A stretch of DNA of 64,000 nucleotides, taken from Varroa destructor. Its lineage: Eukaryota > Arthropoda > Arachnida > Mesostigmata > Varroidae. The translations under genes and the position numbers were made by a program. A model generated the notes under the pieces. The model saw only the letters and a list, made by a program, of their open reading frames with translations, ran no database searches and had not been told where the DNA came from. Of this stretch, positions 49,928 to 61,300 are shown piece by piece. Positions within the stretch are counted from its first letter, which is position 1. Each line of letters starts with the position of its first letter. The stretch lies in assembly GCF_002443255.2 (NCBI RefSeq), contig NW_019211459.1, forward strand, positions 23,825,719 to 23,889,718. The letters run 5' to 3'.

Positions 49928-52900
49928 CTATTTAGCGGTGACGAGCTTTCCTTCACGAATTGAATTGAGACTTGGCATGCAGACCAGGAGACGTTTGATA
50001 CCATCCTCAGTGACCTGCAACAACATTGGTTAGCACAACAGTTGTTTAATAGCAATGAATAAACGGCAATTTAAGATCTAAGTAATGCACTAAATTAGTT
50101 GAACGATATTGTTTATGCTATTAGCTGCATATACATGTTGGGTAACTGGAGGTAGTGACGTAACTGTCAATGTTACGTGAAATTTACTATTTCAAGGGTA
50201 GTGCTATCAGAGTTATAAAACCGAGAAACAGAGAAAGTCGTAAAAACAAGCCTCATGCACCTTGGAGCATCCTCGGGCGTCAATACATTCGAGCTTCGTA
50301 CACATCTTAAGAGCTTCTAGTCCAGCGTCGGTCACTTGGGGACAGTGCGACACGACGAGCCGCATGAGCTTGCTGTGCAGCTTCGATGCAAGCATCATCA
50401 GCGACAAGTCGGTGACACGATTACAATTAGATAAATCCAGTTGTTGAAGATTGACAAGATATTGACACACACTGCGAACGCCCGAGTCTGTGATGGGGTT
50501 ACCACAAAGTTTGAGCTCGGACAGAGCCCGTAGTCGAGGCCAACACCGGTCTCGCTTGTCAATTCCTCTCTAAAATTCAAAGCGTTAAGTCAGATTTGTA
50601 AAAAATTATGTATATATTTACATATAAACTTTGCCCATTTTGAATATGTCTACGGTGAGTAGGGTAAGTATAGAAATGACAAAAATTAGGTCTATAATTA
50701 AAACAGATGTTGCTTCAATAGTAAGCCCTTTGAAAATAAAAGCTTTTTTTCTTTGTTTTTTGAATTATGTATTGTACTTAAGCCTTTCTGCACTGTAAGC
50801 CCACTTTGCCCCATTCTGTGTACTTTTTGTGTATATACATATATGTCCATATATATATATATATATATATGGTCGATAATGCGGGCTTCTCTTACTTTAT
50901 TGTTGGAGTCGGCCAACGCAGATGCATGTTTGTCTCCACCAGGCGGCTCAGGGAGGAGCAATTCCTTCAAGCGTTCGTCATCCAATCCATCCACCCAGGA
51001 CAGATCGAGAAACCTCAATTGAGGACCCTGCTCAGCATTTAATGCCTGGGCAACACGTTATAACTGATGTTACATTGTTTAATAGCGTTTCCTCAAACAG
51101 TGATGTTTATTATCTATATTAAATATCTATATATTAACTATTTATACTTGGTATAATTAAAAAACGATCACCGGCATTTTTTGCAAATGCATTTATAACC
51201 GCCTAAGAATTTTGTTGATAGAAATAACAACCAGCCAGTACAGCTGCCTTTTTGGGAAGAACAAAATAATACTCATTTTTGATGAAACCTACAAACCTTT
51301 AGAGAAGCTATAGCCAGACCACGCACGTAAAGCCCCTTTGTGGCAGGTATGCGTGGTAAAAGCCAATCCATTTGGTCGCGGCTTAGAGAAGTCCACGAGA
51401 CGTTTAGCAGCGCTGGCTGGCGGCGTACAATAGCTACAAGGGATCTGCAATGACAGGTCATTGATTGAAAAGTACAACAAGACACGGATTTTTCAACGAA
51501 AAGGTGTGAAACATGGTTAAAGCGTCAAGCCTTTCTTAAAATCAATACAGTCAGTTGCGGTTCCGAATGACTCCATACTAAGAAAACGTAATCTCCTAAT
51601 TAATTCTTGTTATTATGCAGTAAGATCGTGTCTGTCTATTAAATTTAAGCCTACTAAGGACCCACTGAATCTGGGTTTCAAATAGGAAGTAGCCATACGG
51701 TTGTTCTTGTACTGTAAGGGGCCACCTGTCAGAAGCAATGCATTACTTCGGACGTTCGAACAGGATGTCGAACTAGGAAGATGTATTTAATTGAAGAACG
51801 GCAATCAGCAAACAGATTAAAGGCACCTAACTTAAACAGAAACTAGCGCTTCAATATACCAGTATATTATGCGTCATAAAAACTGATTACCAGATAATGG
51901 AGTTACTAGGGCAGGTCTTGCTACAAGTTTTGCTCCGAATCGTCCTATATCAGGCATGACGTTAACTTTTATTCAAGCTATTGATGCTGATGGCGAGCTT
52001 TGATAATATATTACTAGCTAAGATGCCGTTGCTTGGTTATTATTTCCATTTTAGTATAACAACTGCGTTTACGTACTTGCTTGTAAGACGGTTCTTGGCG
52101 AGGTCCATATGTTTCCATAGCGACGGATGGAGAGATAACTCGTTCCACCGCTTACAGACCTGAGCACAAACGTGAAGATCACGGACGCTGAGCAATTGCA
52201 TAATTGGTAGGATTACCTGAGGATTGTACACGAGACCTTCGCGGGTAACGGTACCTGGAGCGCTTGCAGTAGATAGAGGAGTCTCCTAAAAATAGTGGCA
52301 ATAGATAATAAAATTACTTAATCTTGTGTTTCAAGAAGGTACCTTAAAATACAATTATCGCTGAATTTTGTTTTTTTTAATGGACACAAAAACGGGTACG
52401 CATACAGAACAAGTTGTACAAAAATAGGCTGTGAATGTAGATCGAGTTCTATTTCTACAAAATGTATCCGCCATTTTACGAGTCCACCCCTACCAAATGG
52501 CTTAGTAGAGGGTCGCTATTAAAGATCAATCGCAAAATACTTCGAAGATAACTAGCGTCTACTTCGGGCTTTAAATCGAAGCTGTGATCAAGTTGAACAA
52601 AAGTCACATTGAGTATATAACCGTGATTGTCAGAAATGACATTGGTAGCACATGTAAAAAAAATCGTTGAAATATCGTCTGCTCTTAGTTAGATAAAGCC
52701 TTGGCAACAAGGCAAAAAAAAAGAAGGCCTTAAAGGAAGTCCGAATCTAGGTGAACGATCTTGCGTAACCTGTGTCCACGTTGAGTCAGGAATATCTAGC
52801 AACGTTGAAAATCATACCAGATAAGAAACGGGTCGAACGACACATTTGGGCGTGATCGGATGAATTTTGTTGCTGAGGTTTTCAAGCACACTCTGTCGCT

Positions 52901-55900
52901 GACCGCTAGCCGGTTGGGTAGCGGGGCCATCTTCAAGTTTCAGCTTCTTCTCTGGCGGCGATTCGTCGTAGCGAACAAATGGTGTCACGCGGGGGTTTCC
53001 TTTTCCGCCACCCCCTTTCGTGTGGCGTGTCTGTGAGTTTTTTGTAAATAAAGAGATAAGAAGGTTGCGACTTACTGACTAAATGGTATGTTGTTGCAAA
53101 CAGAAAGCGTACAGCTTTTGTGAATTTCGAACACCATAAATATTATTTCTACATACCATATTCATTACAATAACTATTGCCGACATGAATCATTTCCGAA
53201 GGAGAAATTACAGGATCAGTTTCAGTAAAATTCCAAATCGACATTATCTAGAGTTTGAGACCTTAATTTTCACGGGTGCAATTTTGGAATTGACTCTAAC
53301 GGGAGGGCCACAATAAGGGCACAAAAAAAAAGTAGATTCCGTTGTCATCTAAACGCATCGTTGGTTAACCTTAGCTTGTTCGGGTTTTCCTTCGCGGCAG
53401 CATTTCGGGCAGTCCCAACTATTCGGTAGATCCTCGTTGAGCAGTCCGTCACTAAGAGTGAACTCCGGGTGTGCATTAATAAGACAGTCTGGATGTACGA
53501 TCTCCCAACACTGGACGCATTCCATCAGCTGGCCGGGCGGAACTTCGCCGTCATCTGGTGGAGGAACCCCGGGGGGAGCTAACTGGTTTGGCCGCTCCGT
53601 TTTGCAAAGAGTGCACTGCGCCGTATGTGGCAGCACCGGCTGCCATTATGTTAACAGAATAAGATTAAAGCAAAAAAAAATGGCACATTTAGCCGATACC
53701 AACATAACTTACTAGCTAATCTAATGAGTATTGACGAATAGAATGAATAATAACATATACCTTATCTTCTGATTATCTAAGAACTCGTAATCGCTTACCG
53801 CCATACATTGGCGAGCCAGACACGACTGCTTCATGCGACCGGGCCCGCCAAATTTTCGCATATCCTTGCAGAAGTGGCAGTCCCCACAATCGGTGCGAAG
53901 GCACGCGTCGCACTTGCGGCATCTGACACAGTATACACATAGAATAATAACAACAATGAACAACAACAAAAAAACATAGGGTGTGTAAATAGCCATAACG
54001 GACGTGTGGCTAAATAGTATAATGATAAGTATCGTTCGCCCAATAACTGACAAATACAAATCACAGGACCGATTACTATTGTGCCACGCATCATTCTAAT
54101 GTACATGTTTTGGACTACGAAATAATGTTTAATAAATCAACCGGACCTACTGCGATTGTTTGATGTGTATTTACGGGCGTACACGGGCCAGGTGTATTTT
54201 CCCTAAAATTAGTTTTTATACTGAAAAAAATATACATTTTTGAAACGTGAGGTAACTGCATTTCGCTGAATATATATCAGTCCGATGCCTACTAATACCA
54301 GCTGTCATATATTAAAGATTTGCAACACAGATATGAAATATACACATTGAAAGTAACACAGCCATATCTTATAGCGTTCGTTTAAATCCAAACGCGTTTT
54401 AGTTGTCTAATAAGATGCCTAGCGTAGACGACTACTATTGTGTTTTCCGATACAGATGCCTTAGTTTGATCTTATAGCCAAAATACGTTCCGCTTCTCAC
54501 TCGTGCATCTACAGTGGGAATAATAATTTTTTTTATAACGTTTTTTTTGGTACATTACATATTAATTGGTACACATCTGAGGCAAATGACTAACCAGAAC
54601 TATTCATTTTTTCCTATTGAGCTTTATTCAGAATATATTATATATATATTACATTGCTTTATTTATGTTGGCACAGCTATGGTAACGTACGAGAAATGTT
54701 TCCCCGAGCAGGAAGACTTAACTCGCCCATTTATAGTCATGACACATGATGTGTATGTACAAGAACGTATTCCAACGATACGCTGATCGAGTGTTCCCGG
54801 TTGGGCGTTTCCGGAACACTAATATTAGTTAAAAGCTACATTAGAAACAGGTTATTGATTATTGTTAAGGTTCAATGCTGGACTAACTTCCACTCTCCTG
54901 CACTGGCTTTTACCAGTTCGAACGTGTTTCTGGTATGAAAACCTACAAACCTATTTTGTGTCTTGTAAACTGTAAAGTCCTCTCTATTTATATATTGTTG
55001 TAGTACTTGAGACCCTTTCGCTTGCTGTAACTTGCGTCGGTCGTCCTGCTAGTCGTGTACTAGTTAAACGGCTCGCAATTAACACACACGTGACATCGTC
55101 ACTAAAAAGTACTAATCCTTCGAGTATTTCTACATCATCTTTTGACCCTACTTATCGTGTCTTGTAATTGTTGCTTCACGTGCCTTATTGGTTTAGGCAA
55201 ATGTAAGAAGAAAAAAAAGAGGAACACTTAAGCTAAAACAGCGTTATGAAAATCTATAACTGTAGATTGAGCGGTCAGTCACCTGGTTCTCCTTCGACGC
55301 GCCTTATCCTGGTCCTTATCAGCCTGTCTTTGCTGGCCTTTAGGAGTTCGCGGGGCAGCCTGTGGCCTTTTCGGGCCTCCACTCGTTTGCAGGATAAGTG
55401 GACGCCTTTTAACAGCCCCTTCTGGCCACGTCAGGACGGGTTGACCCGTGATCGCTAAGCGGGCGTCATCGGACAAATGGAGAGCGATCACATGCTATGG
55501 TTGAAATAAAGAAGCAAAGTAGAAAAAATAAAGGAAGTACATTGGTATTACAACTGTTTTTCCTCTCTATAAATGCCCTTGTACAAGATGCAGGCACATA
55601 TCATCTCTTACTTTTATACACTATAAATACAATGCATCAATCCTTTGAAGTTCGAGTTCCTTTTTCAGTAAGCTTGCCATCCCTTTCACTAGTAGCAATT
55701 GTTCGCACAGATACATCTACAAAACCTGATGATGACGATAATAGGTGGTGAACATCAAATAAGATTTTAGGAGTGTGACACGGCCAATGAAGGTTAATTA
55801 TGGTACCTACGCTAGCATCCTGCAGTAGTGCGTTCGGATCGCGCAGCAGATCAGGGCAACCTCGTTTTGCCAGTGGCAATCGTTGAACATGGTCAACGAT

Positions 55901-58337
55901 TAGTGACAGGCCGACCAGTTCGCGGCGGGTGAGTCGGACCGACTCCATCTCTGGGCGTGGTTTGGGCGCTAGGAGGCAATTAATTGAAACGGGTTTGCCT
56001 TCCTCATCACAGGATAAATGATTTCGTCCTGTCAGGCACATGACGTATCGTTGGAGGACGTACCTGAGAGTAGAAAGTAGCTACATAAGGCTAGAAATAA
56101 TGGCTTCTTGTGGTTGGCCTTAAGGACAGCCAAATTAAACTACATCCACCAAACCAGGCGTACAATTTTGGTAAACGCAAGTTCCATCCAAATTTCCTAA
56201 GCCTATTATCTTAATATTATTATAGTAATTCATCGCGTTTCACTGCGAAATTTATGATTATCTCTACCAGACTGCTGTGTAATGACTAACAGGAACGTGT
56301 CCGAAAACCCGCTTACTACAAAAATGTGTTTGTTCATATATTAACAGACGATTTTGTTAATTTATGATAACATCAAATTGTCTAATAATTTTTTTCCCGC
56401 TGGTTAAAGCTAACACCTTACCAGAGCATTTCAGTGTAAAAGGGGTAGCGGAATTTGTGGGGAACCCGGGTTGTGTCTTCGATCTGAGAGATGCGCAGTT
56501 GCTTCTCAATACCGAACGAGTGCAAAAAATTCCCGCCGAACACGAGGGTATCGACAGGCGTGTACACGGCGTGTATCCAACCGGTTGGTATAAAGAAGGT
56601 TTCACCAGCATTCAGCTCAATCCGGGCACATTTTTCCACTGACTGGCCAAAAAAGATGTCGCCCTGGTGAAAACAGTAGGAGAAGAGTTGCAGTGAAAAA
56701 ACAAAGGAGACAGATATAGCAGGAGATGTAAGTTATTTGAAAAATCACTCGTTTCCGACAGGTTTTCTTCGATTGAATGATAGGATCAAGGTCTTACAAA
56801 TAGGCAGAGTCAAATTCTCGAAGATAAACGCAATTGAGTTTTCGAAAATGATTAGAATCGGGACCTCGAAAATATATAAACTGAAAGTCTGCGAAATAAA
56901 ATGAAGTATCTTTTTAATCTTACATAAGGCCAATGCCATAAGTTAGTGGTGTTTATTATGAGAACGCTTATAAACGTTGAGCTACGCGTACTTACAAAAA
57001 AGAAAAAAGCTTGTCAAACCCGTTTTTAAGTTACTAAAAGTCAGTTACTCCTGCTTGTCCTATCCTAGCTGTACATTACCTTTGCAATGTTCTTTTCACA
57101 GGTTTTTTAAATGGAAATTTACCTGTTTACCAGAGAGGACCCAACTCTCGTAAAGTTTGAGGTTCGTTTCCGTAGGCGGTATTAGCCAGAATATTTTCTT
57201 GCCCCAAAGTATGTGATACCACACGGATGTTCCACCAAAATCGATGTGAAAATCTGTATAGCAACCCGCCACGGACATGAGGCAATATTTCTGCACTTTG
57301 GGATATTTCATATCGTCCAGCGAATTCGTGGCTTCGGTTTGTGATTCCTTTAAGTGTCTTGGCCATGCTACATCAATCCAGTCCACCTGTACGCAAAAAT
57401 GGAATGGATGCGTTACAAAGGCGTAAAATTATATATACATGGCATCAATGACACATGTGCACTCCCCACTACGTTTACAAGGAGATCATATTTAAGCAAG
57501 GAACTAAACAGTTTATAATTTTCTAAATAAAAATTATTATATATATATATATATAAATTTACCTGTCTAACTACCGTCGGGGATTCAACATAGTTCTCGA
57601 GCTTCGTATGTGAGAACTCAAGCGATATGACGTTTAGCAGACGATCCCGTTTCGGTGCCGGCGTGTTCATGTATTTGCACCATTCCTTCATTGTCATCTC
57701 GATATTCTTTTGCGTGATGACGTCCATTACGTCAAGGCGGCGACGAGAACCCACGCACATACGGACATCGTTCACGTTGAACTTCTCTGATGGAAGTCTA
57801 AATTAGTAAAAAAAAAAAAAAAAAACATAGAAAAAAGGGGAAAAAGGAGAGCATGAGCCTTAAATCTATTTCTCTTGAATATGTGCTTTTTTGCTGTTTG
57901 ATCACATTTATCATGTAGTATTTGCTGTAGACGGGCGCTAGACCAACAACTCCTGCTTTTTTTCGGATAGAGATTTAGCCATGCAAGCCATTTCGCCAAC
58001 TATATCAGTAGTACAAAAAACTTCCCCTAGATCTCTTGAACGGGTGTTCTCCTTCCTTTGGATGGAAATAGATGGTCCCGTAATAAGCATACGTTACAAT
58101 ACCGAATATATATACGTACCGCATTCCGAGGTTGGTTTTGTCTTTGAAGAGTAAGGGCTCCTCGAACCCGTGCTCCTGGAAGTAGGCAAGCGAAAAATCC
58201 GCTCCTGATGCCATCTCCTTGACAAAATAAGCACCGAATTCAGGCGCAGTGAGCTTATCTTCGATAGTGAATGTGCGACCGCCATCGAGAAACTCATCGC
58301 CGAGGTCATCCGTATAATGTTTGCGCTCTTTAACACG
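49928..58337 (-). CDS. KDM2: Lysine-specific demethylase KDM2 (JmjC, CXXC, PHD, F-box, LRR)
   Basis: Fourteen exons on the minus strand: 58337-58120, 57797-57563, 57386-57123, 56663-56422, 56063-55811, 55494-55283, 53922-53799, 53639-53370, 53030-52818, 52285-52077, 51444-51297, 51045-50896, 50569-50261 and 50014-49928; 977 residues without the N terminus. KDM2 removes H3K36 methyl marks and, as an F-box protein, joins SKP1 and PRC1-type complexes at CpG-rich chromatin. Order: JmjC with iron ligands His and Asp of DFHIDF and His of GWIHAVY (about residues 256, 258, 328 if the exon at 60251 is first), CXXC finger ([20 protein letters not shown], then [12 protein letters not shown]), PHD with HPDC and WDCPKC, a basic linker, F-box ([17 protein letters not shown]), then leucine-rich repeats. 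Catalytic residues are intact, so it should be active. Human KDM2A/B are longer (1162/1336) mainly in the linkers. Confidence 0.95.
57537..57556. repeat. (TA)n microsatellite in a KDM2 intron
   Basis: About ten TA units just inside the donor side of the intron after exon 57797-57563. Confidence 0.8.
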
Positions 58338-60250
58338 CTGGAGGTATGGTTTCAAGTCGATAGGCACAATGCACCAACAGAAAAGAAAAACGGACGGAAA
58401 ATAATTAAATAATTATCCGCTGACTAGGTTTCACAGACTAGCAACATTTTGAGATGTAAACATTTAATTAGTGAGCGGTAAGTTATCGTACGAAGACATG
58501 ATAAACCTACTTATAAGCTCGGTTATTAGGTTTAATTTCAGTTTGTATCGTGCGTTACACTGTTATCTATTCGTATCATTACGTGCCACTCGATACAACT
58601 AATAAGCGTACTATGTGCAGCGTTGTTTGCATACTAAAAATACGTTCCATTTTACTCAAACGATAAGCATTATGTAACTTCACGACAACATTTCAACTTC
58701 GTTATTCATGGCTTCCTGTTGTATGCGAAGTACTTCGTTTCGCATGCACTATTTAGAGGGTCGAGCTGTTTCTATGAGACCTACATTTTTTCTGTTGTGC
58801 ATCATGGCGGATATCAGAAAGGTACGAATGGTAGAGCAAAGTGGCGCGTCTTATAGATATATTCAAATAAATTTTTATTGCAATTATTAGAGAAAATGTA
58901 TGTTTATCGCGAAAGGCAGAACCTTTTTTTTTTTGCTGATCTTTATAGGGAGGCAGATTCCTGTAAAATGGTCTTATTTTATAATAGTTTGTGCAAAATT
59001 TGCTGTAATGAAAAACAGCAGTTGCAATTATTTCACGCACTCTCTGGGCGGTAATGAATAATAAAATTTGAAATAGACGTGCCGTGCAGTCAAACGAAAG
59101 CATTGGCGGCCGTCCTCCCAGCAGAGATTTACCAAATTGAAATCAATCAAAGCTAGTCTTAGCGAATGTAGCTTTGAAAAAAACGCGCTTCAACAAATAT
59201 CGTCACCATTACTATTTCATTATTAACTGGAGCCTTATAAAACGCGTGATCTACAATGGGTCCACGACTAATACGCCCAAGGCCGGCATGAGAATTATTT
59301 TCCTTCAATCAAGGTCCTTCACTACCTTGTATTCTTTATAAACGCAACGCTTTCCACGAAGCTCATCACAATATTTGCCCCCCATATTCACAAACTGCAA
59401 GTTCTGGCCGGCCGGTAAAAATGTGCGAATCAAGTTTCCACCACTTTAACTTCAACATTATAGGAGCACATCAATGACAGTTGGGGGCGTTAGATAAGCG
59501 CGATCACTATTCTGTCACAGAGCCCAGCTGAGAGCGGCTAGCTTGGGACGCGGACGCGAGTTGACAGACTCACAGGTCTCTGGTAATCTTAGCCAGCCAT
59601 GGAGCAGTAGGAACGCTAGCGGTTCAGAGGGTAAGCCAATTGTTAGAACATTGCTGGTGATATAGGACAAACAAACCATTCGCAGAACGTGCGTGCTCTC
59701 CCTACGTTGGCTTTATCTGTTTTGGTCTGATGCAAAAACAGCAAAGGGGCCGCATTTCCTTGGCCATAGAACCAGTAAGGAACTAAGAAAACTAAGCTAT
59801 GCCGTGCACGGTAGATTATCGACAACGAATCAGGGTTCTGTTTGTTTAACAACTTCGCAACACTAACATAAAACACTCCAGAATAGCAGAATGCAGTGGA
59901 TCGACAATACAACATCATCAATAATCTTCCTTCGTATCTCGACAGATAGCACCGCTCAATACAGTATATTGTGTGCACACATAGTGGTCAACACACACAC
60001 TCATACACACACACGCATACACACACACACACATACACGCACACACACGCGAACACACACTCACACACAGACCCACACACACCCACAGACACACTCCAGG
60101 CGGCAGACTGGTAGGCACCCAGCTGCAATCGCTCGAGCGAACTCTATGCGTTGATTGTAGGGCTTGAAACCACCGATCAACCCAAGTCGAGTCGGGTACC
60201 GTTAGAAAGCTTACGTCAAGTGGCGTCTAGCCGTCAAGTCTATCACCCAC
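58338..60250. other. Probable first intron of KDM2
   Basis: No conserved protein is seen on either strand. It contains a CA microsatellite at its distal end and a minimal plus-strand start-plus-donor at 58804-58823. Confidence 0.45.
59991..60095. repeat. (CA)n microsatellite, interrupted
   Basis: About 105 bp of ACACAC with scattered T, G and C interruptions. Confidence 0.95.
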
Positions 60251-60424
60251 CTTCGAGAACGTCGTTCCCGGCGCGCCCGGAGTTTCGCTCCGACCCAGCT
60301 CTTCCTCGGTCGACGCCATCACTGTTGTTGTTGTTGGGCGCCCGCGAGCGGCGAGCATAGCCGGTAGGAGAGAGTCACGGAGAGGACTGTTGCCGTCGCG
60401 GCCGTCGGCAGATGTAGCCAGCAT
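60251..60424 (-). CDS. KDM2: Candidate first coding exon of KDM2
   Basis: ATG at 60424 opens 58 codons (begins MLATSADGRDGNSP and ends GTTFSK) directly followed by a good donor GTGGGT. The end is phase 0, exactly what the exon starting at 58337 requires, so the joint would read TFSK then [15 protein letters not shown]. It lies in GC- and CpG-rich sequence, as expected for a promoter-proximal exon. KDM2 N termini are poorly conserved, so similarity cannot confirm it. Other upstream exons could be used instead. Confidence 0.4.
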
Positions 60425-61300
60425 TAAGCGACAGTCAACATGGAGAAGCGAATAGCGGCAGAAGCGGCTGCGGTGTAGGCCAACAAAGGCAAACGAGCAG
60501 ATCAGTCGTCATATTATTTGTCGATACAGGTTAGAGAGCGGAGGAGGCGCTGGTGACAAGCGCCCAGTGGAAGGCTGCGTCGGCGGAGGGCGCAGACAAC
60601 TCCAACTTGCTAGACACGACTAGCCCACCCAGACGGCCCAGCAAATAAGCCGGTGAGCTATGAGTGAGCGACGAATAAATAGGAAAACGTGGGCGCTGAA
60701 AGTGTCGCCGGCCAGGGGCTGTTCATAAGCTTCCATCAGCCGTTTTTGTGGTCATTGTAATGGTTACTGCTACTTCTACATTTATTGGAGTCGTAGCTGT
60801 TACGGCGGCCAAGATCGCTGTCGGCTTAGCGAGAATTATGACGAACGGCGAAAACGACAACGAAGATCAAATCAACGCGCTCATCGCATCCTAATATGAT
60901 CAGCGTCCGTTGCGCTGTGCAAAACTCAGCCTATAGCTTGAGAGACGACGGGAGGATTCTGGTGAGGGAACGGGACTGCACAGAGATAGCACGCAAAATA
61001 TACAGACAGACAGACACAAATACGGACTAGACAGGTGCGTACCGGAATGCAAAAGCAGTTTCACATGTACAGGGGAACAGGTACCTTGAGAAGCCGGCTT
61101 CAGCCACGGTGCTTGCCATCGGGGGCTCTATTGACAGCGAGCTGACCATCAACACTGCAAAAGTAGCGGCAGTGGCGGTAGCGGCGGCGGCGGCGGCGGC
61201 AGCAGCAGCAGCAGCAGCGGATTTAAAAACGGCGCCAGGCATTCATTGCAGGTGGTAAATAGACGGGCCAGGCTGATGTGAAGGAGAAACGTTAAGTGGG
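60425..61300. promoter_or_regulatory. KDM2: GC/CpG-rich stretch upstream of KDM2
   Basis: Clearly richer in C, G and CpG than the surrounding AT-rich DNA, immediately upstream of the candidate first exon. A promoter role is inferred from position and composition; I see no diagnostic core element. Confidence 0.35.
61165..61219. repeat. (GCG)n/(GCA)n trinucleotide repeat
   Basis: Runs of GGC followed by AGC; on the minus strand they read as a polyalanine tract in the open frame 61242-61027. Confidence 0.9.

Noticed and set aside
59891..60154. His/Thr-rich and Cys/Val-rich frames over the CA repeat
   Set aside because: Pure translation of a dinucleotide microsatellite.
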